Shown: positions 1 to 6,540 of the stretch, one piece after another
Layout of the letters: the number at the start of each line of letters is the position of its first letter
Numbering within the stretch: the stretch's first letter is position 1
DNA from: Syntrophobacterales bacterium
Lineage (GTDB): Bacteria; Desulfobacterota; Desulfobaccia; Desulfobaccales; 0-14-0-80-60-11
Reading direction: 5' to 3'
Assembly (NCBI GenBank): GCA_023229795.1
Contig: JALNYP010000096.1
Coordinates: 1-10,314 of the forward strand
Length of the DNA stretch: 10,314 nucleotides
Position numbers and translations under genes: made by a program
The notes under the pieces: model-generated
Database searches by the model: none
Told to the model about the DNA's origin: nothing
Seen by the model: only the letters and a program-made list of their open reading frames with translations

Positions 1-182
1 TCCTGCACCTTGGCGTTTCCCAGGGGCAGATAATAGGCAAACAGGAAGATGCCCGCAAAGAGGAGAAAGATTTTTCCTTCCCGGCCAAACAGGACTCCAG
101 TGCATTTTTTCCAGGCGGTGATCCAGTACGACTCCTTCGGTTCCAGTTCCAGAGCCGCAGCCTTTTCCGACGTATGATCCAT
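1..182 (-). CDS. N-terminal part of a membrane protein, probably an ArsP-type permease, cut by the window edge
   Basis: Starts MDHTSEKAAALELEPKES at 182, with GAGGAAA about nine bases upstream, and continues YWITAWKKCTGVLFGREGKIFLLFAGIF, then FAYYLPLGNAKVQ at the window edge. About 60 residues are present: a soluble charged leader and the first membrane segment. The phrase YYLPLG after a first hydrophobic helix recalls long permeases of the PF03773 (ArsP_1) group, some of which export methylated arsenic or other metal(loid)s; only the first helix is visible, so this stays a likely, not certain, assignment. Position at the end of a run that also contains arsM-linked genes supports it. Confidence 0.6.
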   Translation of the reverse strand, partial: MDHTSEKAAALELEPKESYWITAWKKCTGVLFGREGKIFLLFAGIFLFAYYLPLGNAKVQ

Positions 183-208
183 GCTGAAATTTCCTCGCTC
201 TCCCGGAA

Positions 209-607
209 TTACATCCCGAACTTGCCCAGTTGGGCAGTGATTTCTGATTCGCTCAATTCTCCTGCCTTCATCCAGAGCAGGTTGCCCTGGGCATCCAAAA
301 ACAGCAGGGCCGGCGCCTGGGTAACGCGGTATTTCTTGATATAAACCCTGGCAGCCTCTTTGTCGGATGAATAATCGATGCGTTTCAGCAGACCCTGCTT
401 GGCGCCGTTAAACACATTCCCCACCACGATATCACCTGCTTGACAAATGACTAACGTGCAGCCGCAGGCCTTGGTCAGGGTGATATAGACGACCTGAGTC
501 AGCCTGGGCTGTTCTCCGTAGGAAGGGGCCGCCCCGGCAATTCCCAAAAGCAGAGTCGCAACCAGAACGACCATTTTAGTCTTTGAACTTTCCCTAAACT
601 TCTCCAA
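209..607 (-). CDS. Exported thioredoxin-like protein, paralogue 3 (CxCx4C)
   Basis: 132 residues from a TTG start at 607, chosen because CAGGAG lies just upstream; the ATG twelve residues in (574) has no comparable site but would leave the signal peptide intact. Signal region KMVVLVATLLLGIAGAAPSYG, then LTQVVYITLTKACGCTLVICQAGD with C48, C50 and C55 (CxCx4C), LLKRIDYSSDKEAARVYIKKY, QAPALLFLDAQGNLLWM with the cis-proline, ending KFGM. Closest to paralogue 1 by eye (shared QAGD, NVF, RIDYS, QAPALLFLD). It precedes the putative permease by 27 bases, so the last paralogue and the permease are probably co-translated and work at the same membrane. Confidence 0.85.
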   Translation of the reverse strand: MEKFRESSKTKMVVLVATLLLGIAGAAPSYGEQPRLTQVVYITLTKACGCTLVICQAGDIVVGNVFNGAKQGLLKRIDYSSDKEAARVYIKKYRVTQAPALLFLDAQGNLLWMKAGELSESEITAQLGKFGM

Positions 608-628
608 TTGTCACTCCTGGCACTGGGT

Positions 629-1009
629 TCAACCGCCGAATTGGGAGAGCTTTGCGGCTACATCCTCTCTCGCCACCTCCCCCACGGCCATCCAGAGCAT
701 ATGTTGCTGGGCGTCCAGAAAGATCAGGGCCGGCAACTGAATGAGGTGGTACTCGCCGATATACGGCACCGCGGCTTGCCGGTCGGTGTCGTAATCAATA
801 CGCTTCAGCAACGCCTGCCGCGGACCCGTAAAGGTCTGGTTCACCAAGGCGTCCGCGGCATGGACGCTCTTGGCGCTGCAGCCGCAGGCTTTGCTTTTGG
901 TGATATACACCACCTGGCTCACCTGGGTAGCTGCGGCGTTGGTCAGCACGGCCGCACCCAAGATTCCTATGACCATGATACCTATGATACCGATTTTGCC
1001 TTTTGCCAT
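629..1009 (-). CDS. Exported thioredoxin-like protein, paralogue 2, third cysteine lost
   Basis: 126 residues, the same length as paralogue 1, and aligning without gaps in the key region. Signal peptide MAKGKIGIIGIMVIGILGAAV, then VSQVVYITKSKACGCSAKSVHAAD: C42 and C44 are kept but the third cysteine is replaced by valine 49. The rest follows the family (LLKRIDYDTD, QLPALIFLDAQQHMLWM, KLSQFGG), although it is the most divergent of the three (AVPYIGEYHL against ARVYIKKYRV). The ATG has GGAGGGGAA directly upstream. Keeping only the CxC pair points to a changed job, such as metal(loid) binding or a single-step thiol exchange, rather than the three-thiol reaction of its sisters. This is inference; the substitution itself is read directly. 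Confidence 0.84.
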   Translation of the reverse strand: MAKGKIGIIGIMVIGILGAAVLTNAAATQVSQVVYITKSKACGCSAKSVHAADALVNQTFTGPRQALLKRIDYDTDRQAAVPYIGEYHLIQLPALIFLDAQQHMLWMAVGEVAREDVAAKLSQFGG

Positions 1010-1038
1010 TTCCCCTCCCCCGGTTATTATTTATCTGC

Positions 1039-1054
1039 AAAACTAATTGGTTTT
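1039..1054. repeat. Near-palindrome in the gap between paralogues 1 and 2
   Basis: AAAACTAATTGGTTTT matches its reverse complement at 14 of 16 bases, within an AT-rich 88-base gap. A short perfect hairpin TGAGGC/GCCTCA (1072-1085) stands beside it, next to the stop of paralogue 1. Possible processing or attenuation point or internal promoter for paralogues 2 and 3; no convincing promoter boxes were found. Confidence 0.3.
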
Positions 1055-1097
1055 ATTGTAGTTTATCTGGTTGAGGCGAGCCTCACGGCCCATTCTT

Positions 1098-1478
1098 TCA
1101 ATTGCCTAAAATCCGCAGTTTGTCCTGAATCTCCTTTTCCGACAGTTCCCCCAAGGCCATCCACAGCAATTTGCCCTGAGTGTCCAAAAACAACAGTGCC
1201 GGAGCCTGGGTAATACCATATTGTTTGAGATATACCCTGGCGTCTTCTTTATTGGTGGAATAATCAATGCGCTTGAGGAGTTCCTTTCTCGAGCCGGTAA
1301 AGACATTGCCTATGATAATATCCCCAGCCTGACAGCGTTCCAAGGTACAACTGCAGGCCTTGCTCACAGTAATGTAAACCACCTGGCCCAGTTGGCGCTG
1401 CTCCGCCTGGGAAACGGTGACGTTGCTGCCGACTAGCAAGAGGAGTAGAACAAATAAGAGAAGGGTCTTAAGCACCAT
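1098..1478 (-). CDS. Exported thioredoxin-like protein, paralogue 1 (CxCx4C)
   Basis: First of three tandem paralogues. The 126-residue protein starts at the ATG at 1478 (AGGGAG about nine bases upstream); an earlier in-frame ATG at 1538 would put a polar stretch before the signal and is rejected. Residues 1-25 are a strong signal peptide (MVLKTLLLFVLLLLLVG, probable cleavage after SQA). The mature part reads LGQVVYITVSKACSCTLERCQAGD with C42, C44 and C49, then LLKRIDYST, a helix, QAPALLFLDTQGKLLWM with the cis-proline, and a C-terminal helix. This is a thioredoxin fold with a CxCx4C site in place of CxxC. The layout recalls the ArsF-type small proteins annotated near arsenic genes, but I do not claim that name. 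Likely extracytoplasmic partner of the CcdA line and the adjacent putative permease (inference). Confidence 0.85.
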   Translation of the reverse strand: MVLKTLLLFVLLLLLVGSNVTVSQAEQRQLGQVVYITVSKACSCTLERCQAGDIIIGNVFTGSRKELLKRIDYSTNKEDARVYLKQYGITQAPALLFLDTQGKLLWMALGELSEKEIQDKLRILGN

Positions 1479-1548
1479 GATCAAAATCTCCCTTTCCCGT
1501 TTGCACCCGCTGGGTTTAATCACCAATTCGAGTTCCAAATTTCGGATC

Positions 1549-1719
1549 TCAGCGCCCGTGGCCCCTCTGACTCTCTAAAGGATTATTGCTGAAAAGATTA
1601 AGGGCAGGCGAACAACAACTTTTATTTGATCCAGGCGGCTTTCCCAGGCTTAGAACTATCTGCAACAATAATGCAGCCGAAGCCAGGAGCACAAAGACTA
1701 TGACCTTGTTTTGCCGCAT
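1549..1719 (-). CDS. Unrecognised small membrane-anchored peptide with a Cys-Cys pair
   Basis: A 56-residue frame beginning MRQNKVIVFVLLASAALLL. It has a basic start, one hydrophobic segment (about residues 6-25), then a short tail KPPGSNKSCCSPALNLF with adjacent cysteines C35 and C36, and ends QRGHGR. GAGGGGAA lies directly before the ATG, and the gene sits 12 bases after the stop of the thioredoxin-like gene, in the same direction, filling what would otherwise be a gap. I recognise no family. The features fit a secreted or membrane-anchored thiol or metal(loid)-binding peptide, but the coding call rests only on start site, position and composition. Confidence 0.55.
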   Translation of the reverse strand: MRQNKVIVFVLLASAALLLQIVLSLGKPPGSNKSCCSPALNLFSNNPLESQRGHGR

Positions 1720-1731
1720 ATTCCCCTCGGC

Positions 1732-2232
1732 TCAACTGAGCGCCGCCGCAGCTTCTTGCAACCATCTTTTCAGCGCCTCCCGGCTGGGGAGGTGGCCCAC
1801 GGCCTTCACGTCGTCGTTGATCAGGAGCGCCGGGGTACCAAAGACACCCAACGCGGTGATGTCTTTCATGTCCCTCACGTGGTCCACCTCGGCCGGCAGG
1901 CCCAGCTCCCCCAGTATTTCCATGACGGTCTGCTCCAGTTTTTCGCAGTTAGGACAACCCGGACCCAGGATCTTGATGCTCAAGCCCGAACTCGGTTTTT
2001 CCACCTTCTCGCCCAGGGCCTTCTTGAATTCTCGCAAGAACGCCTGCTTATACTCTTCCTGAGCGGCGGCGGGAATATAGTTCCTGGGCTTGACTCTGGC
2101 CAGCAAAGCCTGGGCGATCTCGGCATCTGGGCGCCCTTGCCAGGATTTCAGTTCCTCGATAGCTGCTTTCAGGCCGGTGATGCCGACCCGGAATTTGCCG
2201 AGGGCGACTTGGGTAAGGTCCTCGTCGGGCAT
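1732..2232 (-). CDS. Thioredoxin-like protein (MTH895/TM0996 type) with a helical N-terminal domain
   Basis: A 166-residue cytoplasmic protein in two parts. Residues 1-80 are helical and unrecognised, with the phrase LARVKPRNYIPAAAQEEYKQ. Residues 84-166 are a small redox thioredoxin of the archaeal MTH895/TM0996 type: LSIKILGPGCPNCEKLEQ with C93 and C96 (CPNC), the partner helix, and GVFGTPALLINDDVKAVGHLPS with the cis-proline. The ATG at 2232 lies inside the end of the preceding acyltransferase gene (64-base overlap); AGGAGG stands 13 bases upstream, rather far, and no other start codon precedes the conserved part. The next small frame begins 12 bases after the stop. It probably shuttles electrons or binds metal(loid) near the lipoyl system or the permease at the end of the run (inference). 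Confidence 0.85.
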   Translation of the reverse strand: MPDEDLTQVALGKFRVGITGLKAAIEELKSWQGRPDAEIAQALLARVKPRNYIPAAAQEEYKQAFLREFKKALGEKVEKPSSGLSIKILGPGCPNCEKLEQTVMEILGELGLPAEVDHVRDMKDITALGVFGTPALLINDDVKAVGHLPSREALKRWLQEAAAALS

Positions 2233-3011
2233 AGGTTCTTTCCGTCCTCCTGATTTGCCATATCTTTGGCCAAGGTCCTTTCTCCAGGGCTTAGTTCTCC
2301 CGGGTCAAACCTTATCCTCAGCGCTTGAGCGATGCCCGCTCGAATGGCTCCTTTCACTTCTGCCAATTCGGGTAGCCGCCCCAGGATCTCCTGGAGCGAG
2401 GTAATTCGTCCTTCCAGCCTGGCTCGCAAATCCGCGGGGAAATCGCTTCCCGGCCACAGACTAACCAACGCCTCCAGTTGTGGCTCTAAAATGATGGAGC
2501 CGTGTTGCAGCATGGAGGAGGCATGCCAGGTCTGAGCGCTTCCTACGAACTTCCGGTCTCGATGCATAATGGACCCTAAAGTCCCCCTCAGAAAACATAT
2601 CTCAGGCTGCGGCGGTTTCATGACCCCGCGACCCATGCGGGCATCGATACCCAGCAGGCGGAAACCTTGCAGCAAGCCGTCACAGATCAGGCGGTAAGCC
2701 GCGGTGACCGCGGAGGGCATCCCATCGGCAGTGCCCGCAATGACCGCGTAAGTGAGATCGCCCAGGTGCAACACCGCCCTCCCGCCGCTGGGCCGCCTGA
2801 CCACCTCAATACCCAAGCGCTGGCAAGCCGCCATATCCAACTTGTGGTTTTTCTGGCAGTAACCCAGAGATACGGCTGGTGGGGTCCATTGGTAAAAACG
2901 CAAAGTCGGCGGCGATTTGCCGTTGGCGTGGAGAGCGAGGATGGCCCGGTCGATGGCCATATTCAAAGCGGGAGACATGGCTCCGCTATCCAAAAGACGC
3001 CAGGCGGTCAT
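2169..3011 (-). CDS. LplA/LipM-family lipoate ligase or octanoyltransferase
   Basis: A 280-residue member of the BPL/LplA/LipB fold that attaches lipoate or octanoate to the carrier lysine. Visible are RRPSGGRAVLH (the R-R-x-x-G-G-x-x-x-x-H loop), a cysteine at residue 139 in PEICF, and K154 in RKFVGSAQ fifteen residues later, then LQHGSI. The cysteine-lysine spacing and overall length resemble the octanoyltransferase LipM, which hands octanoate to GcvH for LipA to sulfurate; an ATP-dependent ligase cannot be excluded. The usual aromatic/acidic segment between C139 and K154 is replaced by LRGTLGSIMH. GGGAGG precedes the ATG, which overlaps the lipA stop. The last roughly 20 residues overlap the next gene in another frame by 64 bases and look like an unconserved tail (PTRTLPKSPSANS), so the natural stop may have been lost. 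Confidence 0.88.
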   Translation of the reverse strand: MTAWRLLDSGAMSPALNMAIDRAILALHANGKSPPTLRFYQWTPPAVSLGYCQKNHKLDMAACQRLGIEVVRRPSGGRAVLHLGDLTYAVIAGTADGMPSAVTAAYRLICDGLLQGFRLLGIDARMGRGVMKPPQPEICFLRGTLGSIMHRDRKFVGSAQTWHASSMLQHGSIILEPQLEALVSLWPGSDFPADLRARLEGRITSLQEILGRLPELAEVKGAIRAGIAQALRIRFDPGELSPGERTLAKDMANQEDGKNLCPTRTLPKSPSANSGSASPA

Positions 3012-3883
3012 TGGACCTCCCGGAAAAATACGGGGGCCTTATAGGAACTGCGCACCAAGGGCCCGGCGGCCACGCTCTTGAAACCGAGAGAGAAAGCTTG
3101 ACGCTGCCAGGAAACAAACTCCTCCGGGTTCACATAGCGGGCCACCGGGACATGGTGGAGAGAGGGAGAGAGATATTGGCCCAGGGTAAGCATGTCGCAT
3201 TGCATCGTGCGTAAATCCTTGAGAACCTGTTCCACTTCTTTGGGTTCTTCCCCTAATCCCAGCATCACGCCGGACTTGGTGATGAGTTTCGGGGAAAGCT
3301 GCTTGGCCTGCTGCAACACTCTCAGGGAGCGATGGTAATCCGCGCCCCGCCGCACCTGGGGATAGAGCCGGGGCACGGTTTCCAGATTGTGGGCCAGGAT
3401 GTCTGGTTCCGTCGCCAGCACCGTTGCCAGCGCCTTTGCGGACCCGACAAAATCCGGCACCAGGAGCTCGATGCGCACGCCGGGGCAGTGCTCCCGCAAG
3501 GCTTCCACCACCAGGGCGTAGTGGGCCGCGCCGCCGTCCGGGAGATCGTCCCGGGTTACCGAAGTGATGACCACGTGGCGCAGGCCCAACTCGGCCACCG
3601 CCCGGGCCAGGCGCCGGGGTTCGTCGGCCTCCAGCGGCAAAGGTTTGCCCTTGGTCACCGCGCAAAAGGCGCAGCCCCGGGTGCAGACCTCGCCCAAAAT
3701 CAGAAATGTGGCGGTATGATGGGAGAAACACTCGCCCCGGTTGGGGCAGCGGGCGCTGTCGCACACCGTGGGCAAGTGGAGGCGGTCCAGCAGATCGCAG
3801 GTTTGCGCCACCATCTCGGTCCCGGTGCCCCGTTTGGCGCGGCGCACTTCGGCAATCAGCCACTCCGGCGCGGACAAAGACAT
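3008..3883 (-). CDS. lipA: Lipoyl synthase (radical SAM)
   Basis: LipA inserts two sulfur atoms into a protein-bound octanoyl chain to make lipoate, using S-adenosylmethionine and two [4Fe-4S] clusters. The 291-residue protein shows the auxiliary-cluster cysteines C41, C46, C52 (CDSARCPNRGEC), the radical-SAM CxxxCxxC C67, C71, C74 (CTRGCAFC), the family stretches TSVTRDDLPDGGA, DILAHNLETVPRLYP, TKSGVMLGLGE and LTLGQYLSPS, and the C-terminal serine of RSSY that binds the auxiliary cluster. All are intact. The ATG at 3883 is taken as start because it overlaps the lpdA stop by one base (TGATG); a GTG one codon earlier is less likely. Its own stop overlaps the next start by four bases (ATGA). 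The dedicated target is probably the GcvH-like carrier encoded upstream in the same run. Confidence 0.96.
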   Translation of the reverse strand: MSLSAPEWLIAEVRRAKRGTGTEMVAQTCDLLDRLHLPTVCDSARCPNRGECFSHHTATFLILGEVCTRGCAFCAVTKGKPLPLEADEPRRLARAVAELGLRHVVITSVTRDDLPDGGAAHYALVVEALREHCPGVRIELLVPDFVGSAKALATVLATEPDILAHNLETVPRLYPQVRRGADYHRSLRVLQQAKQLSPKLITKSGVMLGLGEEPKEVEQVLKDLRTMQCDMLTLGQYLSPSLHHVPVARYVNPEEFVSWQRQAFSLGFKSVAAGPLVRSSYKAPVFFREVQ

Positions 3884-5271
3884 CACGCGTCCCCCGGCGG
3901 CATATGGATAGCCTGGCCGTGCAAGGCTTGGGCCACCTCCAGCACCGCCTCGGACAAAGTCGGGTGGGCGTGGATGGTCTCCATGATCACTCGGCTGGGA
4001 AGTCCGCCCCGCATGGCCACCGCGACCTCATGAATCATATCCGCGGCATGGGGGCCGATGATGTGGGCTCCCAGGATCTGGTCGGTCTGAGCATGGGCGA
4101 TGATCTTGACCAGACCTTCCAGTTCCCCCAGACATTGGCCCATGCCTAAAGATTTGAAGGGAAAGCGGGCCACCTTGATGGGGTGTTGGGCTGCCGCCTC
4201 CGCCTCCGAAACTCCCACCGCGGCGTACTCCGGCAGGGTGAAGGTGCAGCGGGGCACGACCTGATAATCCATGGCGCTTCCCAGGCCCAGGGCGTGCTCC
4301 GCAGCGCAAATGCCCTCCGCAAAGGCTACGTGGGCCAGAAGCCAAAAGCCAATGACGTCACCGGCGGCATAAAGGCCGGGGATATTGGTCATCAGGTGAT
4401 CATCCACCAGGATGCGCCCCTTTTTCAATTGGACGCCTATCTCTTCCAAGCCCAGGTTTTCAGTATTGAACCTGCGGCCTGTGGCCAGGAGAATGGTATC
4501 CGGGGCCAGTTCGGTGCCGTCGGCGAGCCGGATGGCGAAGCTTCCGGCCTGTTCTTGCACCTCGCTCACCCGGACGCCGCACTTGACGGTGATCTTGCGC
4601 CTCTTGAGCACGCCTGCCAGATAATCCGCCATCTCCTTATCGTCATAAGGCAACAGGCCGTCCATCACCTCCACCAGGGTCACCTGGGAACCCAGTTCCC
4701 GAAAAATGGCGGCCATTTCCACCCCTACCGCACCGCCCCCCACCACCAGCAAATGCTGGGGGAGGTAGTCGAGGTTGAGCATCTCATCGGCCAGGAAGAC
4801 CCGGGGACTGAGGGGAAACAAGGGCAGGCGGTCCGGCCGGGAGCCGGTGGCGATCACCACTTTGGCCGCTTCCACCAGGCGTGACTGCCCATCCTTTTCC
4901 ACTTCGATGCGGGTGGGAGAAAGGAACCGGCCGCGGCCTTCACAGAGGTCGATACGCCGGGCTTGGAAAAGTCCGGCAATGCCGCGGCGCAGCCCCGTAA
5001 CCACCCGTTCTTTCCGGGCGATAATGGCCTTAATGTCGGGGGTCGCGTCCACGGGCTGAAAGCCGTACTCCCGGGCCCGGCGCAGGGCTCTGCCCACCTC
5101 AGCGGAGGCCCGCACCGTCTTGGTGGGGATGCAGCCCCGGTTAAGGCAGACGCCGCCCAGGAAGCCTTCCTCAACCACTACCACCTTCGCCCCTAGTTGG
5201 GCCGCCCGGATTGCTCCCTGGTAGCCCGCCGGGCCGCCTCCCAGAAAGGCGATGTCATAAATTTCCGGCAC
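3883..5271 (-). CDS. lpdA: Dihydrolipoamide dehydrogenase
   Basis: A 462-residue FAD flavoprotein disulfide reductase that oxidises dihydrolipoyl groups with NAD+, or reduces lipoyl groups with NADH. Seen in order: FAD-binding GGGPAGYQGAIRAA (residues 11-24), redox-active C42-LNRG-C47 in VCLNRGCIPTKT, an ATGSRP loop, NAD-binding VVGGGAVGVEMAAIF, the second FAD motif LYAAGDVIG, and the C-terminal HAHPTLSEAV with the His-Glu pair. Length and all catalytic residues fit a working enzyme. It begins with GTG, supported by AAGGAA five bases upstream, overlapping the OsmC stop region. Its stop TGA shares one base with the lipA start. In this run it is the only enzyme that could recycle the lipoyl carrier; no E1 or E2 2-oxoacid dehydrogenase subunits are nearby. 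Confidence 0.95.
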   Translation of the reverse strand: MPEIYDIAFLGGGPAGYQGAIRAAQLGAKVVVVEEGFLGGVCLNRGCIPTKTVRASAEVGRALRRAREYGFQPVDATPDIKAIIARKERVVTGLRRGIAGLFQARRIDLCEGRGRFLSPTRIEVEKDGQSRLVEAAKVVIATGSRPDRLPLFPLSPRVFLADEMLNLDYLPQHLLVVGGGAVGVEMAAIFRELGSQVTLVEVMDGLLPYDDKEMADYLAGVLKRRKITVKCGVRVSEVQEQAGSFAIRLADGTELAPDTILLATGRRFNTENLGLEEIGVQLKKGRILVDDHLMTNIPGLYAAGDVIGFWLLAHVAFAEGICAAEHALGLGSAMDYQVVPRCTFTLPEYAAVGVSEAEAAAQHPIKVARFPFKSLGMGQCLGELEGLVKIIAHAQTDQILGAHIIGPHAADMIHEVAVAMRGGLPSRVIMETIHAHPTLSEAVLEVAQALHGQAIHMPPGDA

Positions 5272-5280
5272 GAGATTTCC

Positions 5281-5703
5281 TTACTGGATCACGATGTCCG
5301 GTTTAATGACGAGTTCGGACTTGAAGGACTGGTTAATGGTGGAGTACTTCATGGCCATGTCCAGGGCCCGCTGCACCATCTCTTTGGATTTGCCCTTGAC
5401 CACAATCTTGGGATAAAAGGTCACCCGCTTAAACCAGGAGGTGCGGTCCAGGTGTTCCTCGACCTCGCCCTCGACTTTGATCTCCAGAGAGACCAGATCC
5501 ATTTTGAAGCGCTCTGTGGCCCAGACCACCATCATGAAGTAGCAGGTGTTGGCCGAGGCCACAAAGGCATCTTCCGGAGTGAGCACTCCGGCCTTGCCGA
5601 AGAGGTCCGGCGGCGCGGAGAACTCCATTTCCACGCCATTTTGCATCCAGGTATAACCCAGGTGCTCGCCCCGCCACTCCACTTTATTTTTATAAATTGC
5701 CAT
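5281..5703 (-). CDS. OsmC/Ohr-family protein lacking the second catalytic cysteine
   Basis: A 140-residue OsmC-family protein; members reduce organic hydroperoxides with a Cys pair and are re-reduced by lipoylated proteins and dihydrolipoamide dehydrogenase in several bacteria. The first half keeps the peroxidatic environment: TPEDAFVASANTCYFMM with C54 and the preceding glutamate. At the place of the usual second cysteine (CPxSxxL helix start) the sequence is MKYSTINQSF, with Ser121, and C54 is the only cysteine in the protein. The ATG at 5703 is preceded by AAGGAG at seven bases; a longer in-frame extension exists but would overlap the DGC gene and is rejected. It sits between the DGC pair and lpdA, with about nine bases to lpdA. 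A one-cysteine enzyme that depends on the neighbouring lipoyl carrier as thiol partner is an attractive inference; a non-peroxidase thiol role is the alternative. Confidence 0.85.
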   Translation of the reverse strand: MAIYKNKVEWRGEHLGYTWMQNGVEMEFSAPPDLFGKAGVLTPEDAFVASANTCYFMMVVWATERFKMDLVSLEIKVEGEVEEHLDRTSWFKRVTFYPKIVVKGKSKEMVQRALDMAMKYSTINQSFKSELVIKPDIVIQ

Positions 5704-5716
5704 AATAGCTCCTTGG

Positions 5717-6124
5717 TTATTCTTCTTCCAACACCTCGTCCACCGCCTTGGCGATTTCCGCCGCCACCGCCTTGACCGCCGCATCCTCCTCCGGCCCGAA
5801 ATGGCGCAGCTTAGTCGGGGGGGGCAGGCCGTGCTTCTTAAGAATCTCGGGGATGGAGAGCGATTTGCTGGGCTTGCCCGAGAGCATCTCGGTGGCCTTG
5901 GCGGCGCACATCTTGTCGCAGCCGTCCACCGTGATGGTGGGGTAGTTGGTGGCAAAGGTGCGCTCTTCCTCGCCTCCGGCGATAAACAGGGGCAGACAGA
6001 TAGTGACGGTTTCGCCGGGGCGTTCATCCAGCACTTTCCGGCAGGCCAGGCGGCACAGCGTCCCTTCCGGAATCTCTTCCCCGCTGCAAGACACCACGCC
6101 CACTTTCGCTACCTGGATGTCCAT
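5717..6124 (-). CDS. DGC-domain putative zinc-binding protein, copy 2
   Basis: A 135-residue paralogue of the preceding protein with the same core: VGVVSCSGEEIPEG (C13), TICLPLFIAGG (C43) and ITVDGCDKMCAAK (C69, C73). It adds two more cysteines, C24 and C28, in LCRLACRK, giving six in total and two CxxxC pairs, so it could hold a second site or a disulfide that copy 1 cannot. GGGGAGGAG sits just upstream of the ATG, and the start shares one base with the stop of copy 1. The C-terminus is an acidic helix ending EVLEEE. OsmC follows after 13 bases. Sequence difference between copies suggests specialised partners rather than recent duplication (inference). Biochemical function unknown. Confidence 0.85.
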   Translation of the reverse strand: MDIQVAKVGVVSCSGEEIPEGTLCRLACRKVLDERPGETVTICLPLFIAGGEEERTFATNYPTITVDGCDKMCAAKATEMLSGKPSKSLSIPEILKKHGLPPPTKLRHFGPEEDAAVKAVAAEIAKAVDEVLEEE

Positions 6125-6540
6125 TACATCTCCTCCCCGGCTGCGAGTTCGTCGACTTCTGGCGCCAACTCCCGGGCCGCGATTGCAGCCAGTTTCCGGC
6201 CGGTCTCATTCACCTCCGCCACGCCCTCCGGCTTCAAGTCCTTGTGCTCTTTGTAGAATTTGATAGCCTCGTGGACTTTGGCCACCTTTCCCCCCACCGC
6301 CTCAACGCTCTTCCGGGCGCACTCCTTCGGGCAGCCGTCGATGGTGATCACGGGATTCTCCGTCACCAGGGCCACTGCCTCGGGATCGTTGATTACTAAG
6401 AGCGGAAGACAGGTCAAGGTCGCCACCCCAGGCCGCACCTTTTCCACCAACTCGTAGGCGGTCTCTCGAGCCACGGCGCCGTAAACTTTGCCGATGCCGC
6501 TGCAGGGGAGCACCACCACCTTCTTGTTCTTCTTACCCAT
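6124..6540 (-). CDS. DGC-domain putative zinc-binding protein, copy 1
   Basis: A 138-residue cytoplasmic protein of the DGC family (named for the Asp-Gly-Cys motif). Visible residues are C13 in VVLPCSGIGKVYG, C44 in LTCLPLLVIND, and ITIDGCPKECARK with C70 and C74 (CxxxC). These four cysteines form a likely metal or arsenic/thiol site. The C-terminal third is charged and helical (KVHEAIKFYKEHKDL onwards). The start overlaps the end of the lipoyl-carrier gene by eight bases and its stop shares one base with the next start (TAATG), so the genes are translationally coupled. DGC proteins are of unknown biochemical function; in anaerobes they are often found near arsenic and selenium/sulfur redox genes, from general recollection rather than any search here. 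Family call is confident, role is not. Confidence 0.85.
   Translation of the reverse strand: MGKKNKKVVVLPCSGIGKVYGAVARETAYELVEKVRPGVATLTCLPLLVINDPEAVALVTENPVITIDGCPKECARKSVEAVGGKVAKVHEAIKFYKEHKDLKPEGVAEVNETGRKLAAIAARELAPEVDELAAGEEM

Noticed and set aside
3332..4033. Long plus-strand open frame opposite lipA/lpdA (similar ones at 608-1213, 1711-2253, 4183-4884 and 5197-5775)
   Set aside because: They lie antisense to well-conserved genes, have no recognisable domains, and are explained by GC-biased codon use of the true genes.
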